Below, one piece after another: positions 42,124 through 50,907 of a DNA stretch of 64,000 bases. The DNA is from Flavobacteriaceae bacterium UBA3611 (lineage in GTDB: Bacteria; Bacteroidota; Bacteroidia; Flavobacteriales; Flavobacteriaceae). The number at the start of each line of letters is the position of its first letter. Within the stretch, counting starts at the first letter, position 1. The position numbers and the translations under genes are program-made. A model generated the notes under the pieces. It was not told the DNA's origin. It saw only the letters and a list, made by a program, of their open reading frames with translations, and ran no database searches. The stretch is from contig DFLU01000001.1 in NCBI GenBank assembly GCA_002375495.1, forward strand, positions 19,737-83,736. Direction: 5' to 3'.

Positions 42124-42927
42124 CTAATACCGCCACTGCCGTTCTTTGTTCAGTTCTTCTTCGTTTTGTATTTCTTCTTTCGGGATCACCTTTAAGAACG
42201 AAGGGTGTTGTTCTATGGCGTATTCAATTTTTTCAACAATTTGGTCTATGGTATCATTTTCATAATCGATGTTCATCGGTTCTTTAATTTCCATAGACTG
42301 TAGAATACCGCGTTTTTTAATACGAATTCCTTTTTTATCGAACGAACGTCTAAATCCGTCTATCACAATCGGTACCACCAAAGGCTTATTTTTTTTGATA
42401 ATGTGTGCGGTACCCCGTCTGATTGGTTTCCATGGTTTTGTGGTTCCCTGCGGAAAAGTAATCACCCAGCCATCGTCCAAGGCTTTTTTAATATTGCTTA
42501 CATCGCTCATCTTTACCTGTCGGTTCACTTCCTGTCCTTCGGCACGCCAAGTACGTTCTATACTCACAGAACCAGCATAGGCAAGAATTTTTGGAAGCAA
42601 TCCAGATTGCATGGTTTCTTTGGCAGCAACAAAATAGAGGTTAAGCTTTGGGTTCCAGAGGTACCCGATGTTTTTAATACTGTCCTGCCTTCCGCTTAAA
42701 CTTGCGTTGAACACATGGAACATTGCCACCACATCGGCAAAATAGGTTTGATGGTTCGAAACAAATAACACATTCGTTTCAGGAAGATTTTTAATGATTT
42801 CGCTACCGTCTATCTCTAATTTATTGAATCCTTTAAAACGCCTGTGGGTAAGCGCTCCCAGAATACGGATAAGCCAACGTTTCAAAAAAAGTATATGTCC
42901 GAATGGATTCTTTTTAAAAAGTCCCAT
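42124..42927 (-). CDS. PlsC-family acyltransferase
   Basis: 267 residues, lysophospholipid acyltransferase superfamily: moves an acyl chain onto lysophosphatidic acid or a related acceptor in the inner membrane. The first motif is NHQTYFAD, with five instead of four residues between His59 and Asp65, a variant of HX4D; the substrate-binding motif is FPQGT at 158-162. The N-terminal 30 residues are hydrophobic and basic. Probably monocistronic or read with the Nudix gene 77 bp upstream. Confidence 0.88.
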   Translation of the reverse strand: MGLFKKNPFGHILFLKRWLIRILGALTHRRFKGFNKLEIDGSEIIKNLPETNVLFVSNHQTYFADVVAMFHVFNASLSGRQDSIKNIGYLWNPKLNLYFVAAKETMQSGLLPKILAYAGSVSIERTWRAEGQEVNRQVKMSDVSNIKKALDDGWVITFPQGTTKPWKPIRRGTAHIIKKNKPLVVPIVIDGFRRSFDKKGIRIKKRGILQSMEIKEPMNIDYENDTIDQIVEKIEYAIEQHPSFLKVIPKEEIQNEEELNKERQWRY

Positions 42928-42983
42928 AAATAGTTATCATTTTTCAAGAATCGACTCTTAACAGTACCGCAAAAGCCGAATTG

Positions 42984-42991
42984 CGAAGATA
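42984..42991 (-). promoter_or_regulatory. -7 box of the acyltransferase gene
   Basis: Minus-strand TATCTTCG, one mismatch from TAnnTTTG, 56 bp before the ATG, in the gap after the Nudix gene. Confidence 0.4.
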
Positions 42992-43004
42992 CGAAATAAA
43001 GCAA

Positions 43005-43646
43005 TTATAGTAGCTGTTTCAGCATTTCACGCACTTCATTGAGCATCATGGCGGTAGCGCCCCACACCACATGTTCTTCTAAAAAAAATGCAGGAACTTC
43101 AATTTGCTTTGCATATGAGGTAGACAAGGTTTGGGTAGTAATGGCTTTTTCTGATAAAAAAGTTGCCAACGGAACTTCAATAATGGCTTCTACCTCTTCT
43201 TCCTGTGCTATAAATTTTGGTTGTGCATGGGTAATGCCCAAAAAAGGCTGCACAAAAAAATTACTGGGCGGTATGTAAATCTCAGAGAGTTCTTTTAGTA
43301 CTTCAACACTCCCCACGGGCACCCCAACCTCTTCTTCTGTCTCTCGTAAGGCCGTATGCTGATAATCTACATCTCCTTGCTCCCATTTACCTCCCGGGAA
43401 ACCAACCTGTGCAGAATGCACCCCTTTATAGGTTTTACGTAAAATGAGCACAAAATGGGTTTCGAGACGATCTGACGGATAAAAAAGAACTAGCACTGCA
43501 GCTTTTTTCGCATTCTTAGAATCTCTTGCATTTTGTTTTAGTTCGAGCAAACGTTCAATAGGCGCCATTTTGAGATGCAACTGCTCGCCGGGCAATTCCA
43601 TTTTATTTATTTTTACAATCTTTTCTTTAAATTCTGAAAAATCCAT
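43005..43646 (-). CDS. NudL-type Nudix (CoA pyrophosphatase) hydrolase
   Basis: 213 residues. The Nudix box runs from FPGGKWEQGDVDYQH to ALRETEEEVGV (residues 83-109), with catalytic Glu105/Glu106. The spacing resembles coenzyme-A pyrophosphatases, which cleave CoA to phosphopantetheine and adenosine 3',5'-bisphosphate. The start ATG at 43646 gives the N-terminus usual for the family (DFSEFKEKIVKI); it lies 2 bp from the divergent peptidylprolyl isomerase ATG. Confidence 0.9.
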   Translation of the reverse strand: MDFSEFKEKIVKINKMELPGEQLHLKMAPIERLLELKQNARDSKNAKKAAVLVLFYPSDRLETHFVLILRKTYKGVHSAQVGFPGGKWEQGDVDYQHTALRETEEEVGVPVGSVEVLKELSEIYIPPSNFFVQPFLGITHAQPKFIAQEEEVEAIIEVPLATFLSEKAITTQTLSTSYAKQIEVPAFFLEEHVVWGATAMMLNEVREMLKQLL

Positions 43647-43648
43647 TT

Positions 43649-44398
43649 ATGAGGATATTGTTCGTTTTATTGCTATTATTGATTTCGTTTTCGGCTTGTG
43701 AAGATACCAAAAAGACTTCCGCAGAAAAAACAGAAACTATACCTGAAACGGAAGGTGGTACCGATGCTCCTACTGAAACTAATACTGCTACAAAATCTAA
43801 CGACGATTCGAGCAAGGTTATTTCCGAAGAAGCTACCAAAACCTTTCCGAAGATCACACAAGACAACTTAGTCTCGTTTTTTACGGAATACGGAGAAGAA
43901 AATCCAGAAACAGAAGTAAAAATCAGTACGCGCCTGGGCGATATCTATATTTCCTTATATGAAGACACGCCACTGCACCGTGCAAATTTTATATACCTCG
44001 TAAAACGCGGCTATTTTAGCGATACTTTCTTTCACCGGGTGGTACCAAATTTTATTATCCAAGGGGGTAACAGCGATCTTGCTTCTACCAACAAAAAACG
44101 GGTAGAAATTGGTTCTGGTTATCTTTTACCTGCCGAAATTAACGGTCGCAACCATTTCTACGGAAGTGTATCTGGAGCCAAGGAATATCGTGAAAATCCA
44201 GATAAGCAAACAGCACCGTTCGAGTTCTTCATTTTCTTGGGACCACAATCTTCTACCAGCCACCTAAACGGAAATTATACAGTGTTTGGTAGCGTGACCA
44301 AAGGAATGGAAGTTGTAGAGAAAATTTCAAAACTTGACAAAGATGATGGTGAATGGCCCTTACAGAATGTGTATATAAAAGCAGAAGTCCTGCAATAA
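43649..44398 (+). CDS. Cyclophilin-type peptidylprolyl isomerase lipoprotein
   Basis: 249 residues. Lipobox SFSAC (Cys17), Thr/Glu-rich linker (18-62), then a cyclophilin domain (about 88-249): DTPLHRANFIYLVKRGYFSDTFFHRVVPNFIIQGG holds the catalytic Arg in FHR. It speeds cis/trans proline isomerisation in the periplasm. The gene starts 2 bp from the divergent Nudix start, so its promoter must lie within that gene. Confidence 0.92.
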   Translation: MRILFVLLLLLISFSACEDTKKTSAEKTETIPETEGGTDAPTETNTATKSNDDSSKVISEEATKTFPKITQDNLVSFFTEYGEENPETEVKISTRLGDIYISLYEDTPLHRANFIYLVKRGYFSDTFFHRVVPNFIIQGGNSDLASTNKKRVEIGSGYLLPAEINGRNHFYGSVSGAKEYRENPDKQTAPFEFFIFLGPQSSTSHLNGNYTVFGSVTKGMEVVEKISKLDKDDGEWPLQNVYIKAEVLQ

Positions 44399-44418
44399 AA
44401 ACCAACACGTAAGTGTTA

Positions 44419-45063
44419 TCAAGTATCTTTTGTTTTATAAATACTAGGCAACGACCAATTAAAGGTGACAGCCAACAAACGAACCGTGATCACCACCGAA
44501 CCCGAGATAATCACTATCAAGTTAGATGAAATATTCATGCGTATGAGCAAAAAGTATACGAGTCCGCCCAAAATACAGGCCGTAGCATAAATATTCTTTC
44601 TAAAAATAACCGGAATTTCGTTACACAGAATATCTCGAATCACCCCACCAAAACAAGCAGACATAGTCCCCAGTGCAATACAAATAAGCGGTGGAAAATC
44701 GGCAGCGATGCCTTTTTGAACTCCAACAACCGTATACAGTGCAATCCCAATAGTGTCAAACAAAAAAAGTGATCTACGTACATACCCGAGTTTTTTTCGG
44801 AAAATGATGGACAAAATTGTAGCGCCAATAATCACGTATACAAAAGTGAGGTCGCGCATCCAGGTTATATTAGCATCAATAAGTACGTCACGAAGCGTTC
44901 CTCCCCCAACCGAGGTAACAAACGCAATGATAAAAATACCGAACAGGTCCATTTGCTTTTTCATGGCTGTTAGAGCTCCAGAAACAGCAAAAGCAATGGT
45001 TCCTAAAATATCTATGATTAGGAATAGCTCAACTTCCGGTGGCGATACAAAAGATAAAATCAC
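44419..45063 (-). CDS. TRIC-like (UPF0126) cation channel family protein
   Basis: 214 residues with six to seven membrane helices in two repeats. Family motifs: FAVSGALTAMKKQMDLFG with SVGGGTLRDVL (about 49-60) and the second-half ACFGGVIRDIL (about 135-147). The prokaryotic TRIC family forms trimeric K+-permeable channels. The start overlaps the stop of the RDD gene by 4 bp (ATGA), so both are coupled. Confidence 0.9.
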   Translation of the reverse strand: MILSFVSPPEVELFLIIDILGTIAFAVSGALTAMKKQMDLFGIFIIAFVTSVGGGTLRDVLIDANITWMRDLTFVYVIIGATILSIIFRKKLGYVRRSLFLFDTIGIALYTVVGVQKGIAADFPPLICIALGTMSACFGGVIRDILCNEIPVIFRKNIYATACILGGLVYFLLIRMNISSNLIVIISGSVVITVRLLAVTFNWSLPSIYKTKDT

Positions 45064-45779
45064 ATGTTCTGGGTATAAAAGTTATAGTCTTTCACCACCT
45101 TATCTACGAAGGCAATAGGCGTTTCGTCTGGGGTTACATCCATTACCTTCGACAGTCGTTTTGTAAGTTTTAAAATTACATTATGGTTTCCGTGATACTT
45201 GGCATCCCAAAATAAGCTTTTTATGGTAGACATTTCGGCATCAGTAAAAACGGTGACTTGCGGATATTTCGGCACATACCCTTCAGGAATGTCCATTACT
45301 AGTGTTTGTGCCAGCCCTATTTCTTTTTTTTCTGTAATAACCGTGGTACTCGCTGCAATATCACCCAAACGCTGCCCTTTTCCATTCAGCAAAACAGTAA
45401 CAAGCGCCAAAGCACCGCTGGTGGCTGAAATATCGATGATACGCAACAGCCAACGTATAAAATAGTTTGAAAATGCCGGTTTGCTACCGTCTAATTTTAC
45501 CACACGAAGTTTTAACAACGCCTTTCCCGGACTGCGGCCATTCCAAAAAGTTTCCCACAACAGACTGTAACAGAAAATAGGCAGACCAATAGTCATATAA
45601 ACTAATATTTCAAAGTCTTCAGACACCCCGTCTAGTGCTCCCAACGCAATAGAAACCAAAACGATGTATAAAAAAATAATAGCGTAGTCTACAATGAACG
45701 CCAGAACCCGTTCACCAACGCCTCCCACGTTCTGCGCAATGTTAACATTTTGCGCTGTTTCTATTTGAAAGTTATCCAT
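45060..45779 (-). CDS. RDD family membrane protein
   Basis: 239 residues. The RDD domain (about 22-150) shows its signature Arg in GVGERVLAFIVDYAII and the later NGRSPGKALLKLRVVKLDG. Three to four membrane helices; the C-terminal 85 residues are soluble. It is divergent from, and 34 bp away from, the SpoIIM gene, so the RDD gene belongs by content to the MoxR/DUF58 gene set, as in many Bacteroidota. Function of RDD proteins is not settled; some act in ion transport. Confidence 0.9.
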   Translation of the reverse strand: MDNFQIETAQNVNIAQNVGGVGERVLAFIVDYAIIFLYIVLVSIALGALDGVSEDFEILVYMTIGLPIFCYSLLWETFWNGRSPGKALLKLRVVKLDGSKPAFSNYFIRWLLRIIDISATSGALALVTVLLNGKGQRLGDIAASTTVITEKKEIGLAQTLVMDIPEGYVPKYPQVTVFTDAEMSTIKSLFWDAKYHGNHNVILKLTKRLSKVMDVTPDETPIAFVDKVVKDYNFYTQNM

Positions 45780-45813
45780 TAAATATGTTTCTTTGAAAAA
45801 AACCTTGCTACGT

Positions 45814-46806
45814 ATGCGCGAAGCCGCTTTTGCGAAACAAAATAAAGATAAATGGCTAAGATTTGAAAGCGTTCTTCGGAATAATATTCAGGTTCCGCCA
45901 GACGAACTGAGCGCACTCTACGTAGAAGTCACAGATCACCTTAGTTTTGCCCAAACATTTTATCCAAAAAGCAACACCCTTCGCTACTTAAACGGTCTTT
46001 CCGTTTTGGCGCATCAAAAAATTTACAAAACGAAAAGAGAGTCGAGAAAAAGATTTATTACCTTCTTTACCCAAGAATTTCCGTTATTCTTCTCACAATA
46101 CCACAAACACCTGCTGGTAGCGTTTCTCACTTTTGCCATTTTCAGTATTGTAGGCGCGTATTCTGCCAGTACCGATGGCGATTTTGTACGTCTTATAATG
46201 GGCGATGGCTATGTAAACATGACGCTTCAGAACATTGAAGATGGCGACCCCATGCGGGTATACAAAGAGATGAACCAACTCAATATGTCGCTGTGGATTA
46301 CCATTAACAACATTAGAGTGGCACTTATGGCTTTTGCTTTTGGGCTGTTTTTTAGCTTGGGAACGCTTTTTATCTTAATGCGAAACGCAGTGATGTTGGG
46401 GTCTTTTCAATACTTTTTTTACGACCACGGATTGTTATGGGAAAGCGCAAGAACCATCTGGATACATGGGACCATCGAAATTTCTGTGATTATCATAGCG
46501 GGTTGCGCAGGGCTGGTATTGGGCAATAGTATGTTGTTTCCAGGAACCTATACTCGGGTTCAATCGTTTGTTCGAGGGGCAAAAGATGGCGTAAAAATAT
46601 TAATCAGTACCATACCGTTTTTTATCATCGCCGGATTTTTAGAAGGTTTTGTAACCCGCTATACCGAAATGCCAGATTGGTTGGCCATTCTTATTATTGG
46701 TGGCTCGCTGGCTCTTATTCTTTTTTACTATGTTTTTTATCCCATTCACTTAAAAAGAAAACTAAAATTGAAGTTCAAACAACGTAACACTGCCGAAGTA
46801 CAATAG
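45814..46806 (+). CDS. SpoIIM (DUF95) family membrane protein
   Basis: 330 residues from ATG 45814, the N-terminus (MREAAFAKQNKDKW) usual for flavobacterial members; a TTG at 45793 would add seven residues. Soluble first 110 residues, then five membrane helices, with VTDHLSFAQTFYPKSNTLRYLN and the NNIRVALMAFAFGL region conserved in the SpoIIM superfamily. In non-sporulating Bacteroidota the family stands in MoxR/DUF58 clusters; role unknown. Confidence 0.9.
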   Translation: MREAAFAKQNKDKWLRFESVLRNNIQVPPDELSALYVEVTDHLSFAQTFYPKSNTLRYLNGLSVLAHQKIYKTKRESRKRFITFFTQEFPLFFSQYHKHLLVAFLTFAIFSIVGAYSASTDGDFVRLIMGDGYVNMTLQNIEDGDPMRVYKEMNQLNMSLWITINNIRVALMAFAFGLFFSLGTLFILMRNAVMLGSFQYFFYDHGLLWESARTIWIHGTIEISVIIIAGCAGLVLGNSMLFPGTYTRVQSFVRGAKDGVKILISTIPFFIIAGFLEGFVTRYTEMPDWLAILIIGGSLALILFYYVFYPIHLKRKLKLKFKQRNTAEVQ

Positions 46807-46831
46807 ACCTATTACCTACAACAACCTATTT

Positions 46832-47728
46832 ATGATGCAAGAGACCATTTCCTTTAAAAAACAACGCGAACTAGGCGCTATTCTTGGAGACACCTTTAAA
46901 TTTATCAGATTACAATGGAAACCGCTTTTCTCACTCATCTTTCGAATTGCTGGTCCCGCCCTACTATTGCTAGTGTTGGCGTATGTTTTTTATATGCAGA
47001 CCATGTTCGGCTCACTGGGCGCAGCAAGTGTGAATCCGTTGTTTTATCAAAGTAGCGAATTTGGCGCCTCTCTAGTCATCGCACTAATACTCATCATTAT
47101 TTCAGGAATTGTGTACTACGGTCTTATGTACGGAACCGTAATGCACGCCATAAAGTCGTATATAACGAATAATGGTATCATCAACAAGAAGGAAGTGATT
47201 GCTGGCGTAAAGCAAAACTTCTGGAGCCTAATGGGAACAAGTTTTCTTACCGGTTTGATCACCATTGTCGGATTCCTATTCTGTATAGCACCGGGTGTGT
47301 ACTTTGCCACGGTGTTTGCAAGTACCTATGCCATCTTAGTTTTTGAAAAGAGAACCGTAACTGATGCCATAAGCTATAGTTTTGAGCTCATTAAAGGAGA
47401 ATGGTGGATTACCTTCGCTACGCTCTTGGTGACCGTCATACTGTACTATATCATCATGATGATTGCCCAAATACCGCAATACATCTACTTTTTTATAAAA
47501 ATGTTTACCATTGCCGAAACCATCGGTGGAGATCCAAGCTCGATGTTCGATTGGGGATATATCGCACTCAATTCTATCGCGATGATTGCTCAATACCTAT
47601 TGTATATGATTGTGGTGATTGCCACTGGGTTTATCTATTTCAACTTAAACGAAAAGAAAAATTTTACAGGCACTATTGAAACAATTGAAAGCATCGGAAC
47701 GGAGCAATTGGACAAGGGGGAAGTGTGA
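46832..47728 (+). CDS. Membrane protein of the MoxR/DUF58 cluster
   Basis: 298 residues, about six membrane helices (first at 38-58), Met at codons 1 and 2. Resembles glycerophosphodiester-phosphodiesterase-like membrane domains or DUF4013-type proteins (KKEVIAGVKQNFWSLMGTSFL, FCIAPGVYFATVFASTYAILVFEK). It lies 25 bp after SpoIIM in the same operon. No catalytic motif. Its stop codon is in a repeat element that follows (47720-47797). Confidence 0.8.
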   Translation: MMQETISFKKQRELGAILGDTFKFIRLQWKPLFSLIFRIAGPALLLLVLAYVFYMQTMFGSLGAASVNPLFYQSSEFGASLVIALILIIISGIVYYGLMYGTVMHAIKSYITNNGIINKKEVIAGVKQNFWSLMGTSFLTGLITIVGFLFCIAPGVYFATVFASTYAILVFEKRTVTDAISYSFELIKGEWWITFATLLVTVILYYIIMMIAQIPQYIYFFIKMFTIAETIGGDPSSMFDWGYIALNSIAMIAQYLLYMIVVIATGFIYFNLNEKKNFTGTIETIESIGTEQLDKGEV

Positions 47729-47797
47729 CAGGTGCTGCACTTCGACTGCGCTCAGTGTGACAGGTGCTGGGTGCTGGGTGCTGGGTGCTGGGTGCTA
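47720..47797. repeat. Interspersed repeat with GGTGCTG tandem copies
   Basis: GTGTGACAGGTGCTG occurs twice (47723-47737 and 47755-47769), flanking TTCGACTGCGCTCAGTGTGAC; five 7-bp copies of GGTGCTG follow (47763-47797, the last ending in A). It is in the gap between the membrane protein and DUF4129 genes and supplies the stop codon of the former. Confidence 0.75.
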
Positions 47798-47835
47798 ATA
47801 TTAAATGAATAAATTAAAATTTCGAAATAACTAAT

Positions 47836-48660
47836 TTGCGCTATTTTTTTTGTGTTTTAACCTTTCTCTTTGCTGCGGAAATTTCCTTGGCCCAGGACAC
47901 GCTTCCTGTTGTTGAAGAGACCGTTGTAAACGACAGCATTGCCAAATCCGAACAACCACCCGTTACCTACGATACCAATAGCGAGCAACAACCCCTTTCG
48001 TTCAATAAAGAAACCATTGAAGCCTATCAGGCTGATGACGATTTTAATTACCATCCGAAAGAAGAGGCAGACAATTGGTGGACCCAGTTTCTCGATTGGT
48101 TAAGCCGCGTGTGGAACGGTTTCTGGAATTGGGTCGGAAATGTTTGGCGTTCGTTTTGGAGCACCATTTTAGGTGACGCCGAAGGGAGCACCCTATGGAG
48201 TTTTGTAATCAATGTGCTACCGTATATTATTCTAGCCATTCTCATCGCATTTGTAATTTGGTTGTTCTTTAAACTCAATCCAGGTTCAAAATTATTGCAA
48301 AGCAAGGCAAAACCAGCTGTGTTCTTTTCCGAAGAAGAAGAAATAATAAAGTCTAGGGATATCGAGAAATTGATTCAAAAAGCCCTTCAAAATAAAAATT
48401 ATCGTCTGGCCGTACGCTATTATTATCTTCTGATCCTAAAACGACTTACCGATGCTGAATTGATTGCCTACGAATTCGATAAAACCAACAGCGATTATTT
48501 TGCTGAAATTACCGCGGCAGACCTAAATATCGGATTCCGGAAAGCCACGAACTTATACGACTATATCTGGTATGGCAATTTTACCGTTACTGAAGCCGAT
48601 TTCAGTAAAGCACAAAACACCTTTAACCAACTCGAAAAGCGTATCCCGAAGACCCAATGA
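47836..48660 (+). CDS. DUF4129 domain protein
   Basis: 274 residues from TTG 47836, the only start that gives the signal-like N-terminus (RYFFCVLTFLFAAEISLAQ). A Trp-rich stretch (about 79-105, WWTQFLDWLSRVWNGFWNW) precedes one membrane helix (about 120-140). The C-terminal cytoplasmic DUF4129 domain spans about 175-270 (LVNYRLAVRYYYLLILKRL-like). The family pairs with transglutaminase-like or MoxR/DUF58 genes. Overlaps the next gene by 4 bp. Confidence 0.88.
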   Translation: MRYFFCVLTFLFAAEISLAQDTLPVVEETVVNDSIAKSEQPPVTYDTNSEQQPLSFNKETIEAYQADDDFNYHPKEEADNWWTQFLDWLSRVWNGFWNWVGNVWRSFWSTILGDAEGSTLWSFVINVLPYIILAILIAFVIWLFFKLNPGSKLLQSKAKPAVFFSEEEEIIKSRDIEKLIQKALQNKNYRLAVRYYYLLILKRLTDAELIAYEFDKTNSDYFAEITAADLNIGFRKATNLYDYIWYGNFTVTEADFSKAQNTFNQLEKRIPKTQ

Positions 48661-49874
48661 CAAAACTTCAAAAAATAGTGTTGTTTTCATTGCTACTTCT
48701 TGTAGCCCTCTTGGTGTATGCTGAAGCCACAAAAAAGCAACCCATTAGCTGGTACCCAAGTTACAGTAGGGTCGATAAAATTCCGTTCGGAACCTATGTG
48801 TTACACGACCTGTTACGTGATAAACTAGATGAAACGTTTATTGAACAAAACAGACCACCTTTTGAAGTGCTTGAAGACACCACGCTTACGGGAACTTACT
48901 TTTTTGTTAATAATTGGCTGTCGATAGACCGCACTGAAATGGACCGTCTTTTGGCATGGGCCGAAAAGGGCAATACTATTTTCCTTTCAGCAAATAGTTT
49001 CAACGCACGGTTGCTAGATACGCTCTCTTTAGAAATGGGCACGGCCTACCGTCTAAATAATCTAACCACCGAACCTGTACTCGAATTAGCTAACGAAAAC
49101 TTGAAGGCCGAACAGCCATATCACATTAGCCGCGACCTCACCATTCGCCATTTTACTGACCTAGATACGCTGTCACAAACGGTATTGGGCGTTGTAGATA
49201 CGTATGCAGATAGTTTGTTTCTAGCAGACCCGAAACCAAATTTTATAAAGGCTCCCTTTGGTGATGGACTTATATATTTACACGCCCAACCTGAAATTTT
49301 CACCAACTACTTTTTGTTAGAAAATGATAATTCTCGGTATACCGAAGGCGTTCTGGCATATATAAATACTGCAGCACCATTTTATTGGGACAACCACTAC
49401 AAATCTGGCAAGCCCATACAAACCAATCCGTTGCATATTTTACTAAACAATCGCTACCTACGCTGGGCTTATTATTTCATGCTTATTGGCGCTGTGCTTT
49501 TTGTATTGTTTGAAGGAAAACGCAAACAACGCGTCGTGCCCGTAGTAACACTCCCAGCAAACAAGACCTTTGAATATACACGTACCATTGCAGGTATGTA
49601 CTGGGACCAAAAAGATTACAAGGCCATTGCCGATAAGCAAATCATATTGTTTATGGAATACATTCGTACCAGATTGCGGCTGCCAACCGAAACAATTAAC
49701 AACCGTTTTATAAAATCGGTTGCAGCCCGAAGTGGCAATACCGAAGAAGATACCAAGGCGTTGTTTACCTTTATGGAACAAATTCAGAACAGCGAAAAAA
49801 TAACACCTGAGATACTTTCAAAATTAAATAGTAAAATCACCACCTATAAAAATAAAACCGATGGAAAATCCTGA
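48657..49874 (+). CDS. DUF4350 domain protein
   Basis: 405 residues. N-terminal membrane helix (6-22), DUF4350 domain about 30-215 (WYPSYSRVDKIPFGTYVLHDLL and FLSANSFNARLL), a second helix (about 273-290) and a cytoplasmic tail. It is topologically like GldG/IFT-type periplasmic domains. ATGA overlap with the DUF4129 gene and a 14-bp overlap with the MoxR gene show tight coupling. Confidence 0.88.
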   Translation: MTKLQKIVLFSLLLLVALLVYAEATKKQPISWYPSYSRVDKIPFGTYVLHDLLRDKLDETFIEQNRPPFEVLEDTTLTGTYFFVNNWLSIDRTEMDRLLAWAEKGNTIFLSANSFNARLLDTLSLEMGTAYRLNNLTTEPVLELANENLKAEQPYHISRDLTIRHFTDLDTLSQTVLGVVDTYADSLFLADPKPNFIKAPFGDGLIYLHAQPEIFTNYFLLENDNSRYTEGVLAYINTAAPFYWDNHYKSGKPIQTNPLHILLNNRYLRWAYYFMLIGAVLFVLFEGKRKQRVVPVVTLPANKTFEYTRTIAGMYWDQKDYKAIADKQIILFMEYIRTRLRLPTETINNRFIKSVAARSGNTEEDTKALFTFMEQIQNSEKITPEILSKLNSKITTYKNKTDGKS

Positions 49875-50907
49875 AGAAAATCCAGTGCCACAACAGCAAC
49901 CTGAAGCGAATGCACTACCGCAAGAACCGTCTGAAGACCTTCAGTTCGATAGCCGCATTCCGTTAGAAGAGCTCAAGCAAGCAGTAAACTCAATAAAGGA
50001 GCAACTGGGTAAGATCATTATTGGTCAAGAAGAATTCATCGAATTGCTTATCGTTAGCTTATTGGCTAATGGGCATGTACTCATTGAAGGGGTCCCCGGA
50101 ATTGCAAAAACCATTACAGCGAAGTTATTTTCCAAAACCCTGAAAACTGATTTCAGTAGAATTCAGTTTACGCCAGATTTAATGCCGAGTGATGTGTTGG
50201 GTACCTCAATTCTGAATATGAAATCGTCTTCTTTCGAATTTAAAAAGGGGCCTATTTTTAGTAATGTGGTGCTTATTGATGAAATAAACCGTGCCCCTGC
50301 TAAAACGCAAGCGGCGCTTTTCGAGGTTATGGAGGAGCGACAAATTACTATGGATGGTGAAAAATATACCATGGAGTATCCATTTATGGTGTTGGCTACG
50401 CAAAACCCAGTTGAGCAAGAAGGCACCTATGCCCTACCCGAAGCCCAACTAGACCGTTTCTTGTTTAAAATACGGGTGGGTTACCCCAAGCTAGAAGAAG
50501 AAGTTACTATTTTAAAAACCCATCACGACCGTAAGCTAGCAGTGCCACAAGATGCGATTGAAGGTGTTTTAGGCATTGACGACCTTAAAAAATTCCGTAG
50601 GCAGGTACAAGAAATTCTAATAGAAGATAAGATTTTTAACTACATCGCGCAGGTAGTGAACAAAACACGAAACCACCCCCACCTCTACCTAGGTGGTTCG
50701 CCAAGGGCGTCGTTGGCAATCATGAATGCCTCTAAAGCTTTTGCGGCTATTAACGGACGTGATTTTGTAACACCAGATGATGTAAAGCGCAGTTTAGCCC
50801 CCGTCTTGCGCCACCGTATCATTTTATCTCCAGAACGCGAGATGGAAGGAATGACCCCCGAAACCGTAATCGATATGATTGCACAGAGTATTGAAATCCC
50901 TAGATAA
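49861..50907 (+). CDS. MoxR family AAA+ ATPase
   Basis: 348 residues. Pro/Glu/Gln-rich N-terminus (1-30), Walker A GVPGIAKT at 77-84, Walker B VVLIDE at 136-141, sensor 1 in VLATQNP, and the C-terminal lid domain. MoxR ATPases act with VWA/DUF58 partners in protein complex maturation. The start overlaps the DUF4350 gene by 14 bp and the stop shares a base with the DUF58 start, so ATPase and partner are made together. Confidence 0.95.
   Translation: MENPEENPVPQQQPEANALPQEPSEDLQFDSRIPLEELKQAVNSIKEQLGKIIIGQEEFIELLIVSLLANGHVLIEGVPGIAKTITAKLFSKTLKTDFSRIQFTPDLMPSDVLGTSILNMKSSSFEFKKGPIFSNVVLIDEINRAPAKTQAALFEVMEERQITMDGEKYTMEYPFMVLATQNPVEQEGTYALPEAQLDRFLFKIRVGYPKLEEEVTILKTHHDRKLAVPQDAIEGVLGIDDLKKFRRQVQEILIEDKIFNYIAQVVNKTRNHPHLYLGGSPRASLAIMNASKAFAAINGRDFVTPDDVKRSLAPVLRHRIILSPEREMEGMTPETVIDMIAQSIEIPR

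Noticed and set aside
47763..47797. GGTGCTG copies as a CRISPR-like array
   Set aside because: The unit is 7 bp with no spacers and no cas genes nearby; it is a simple tandem repeat.
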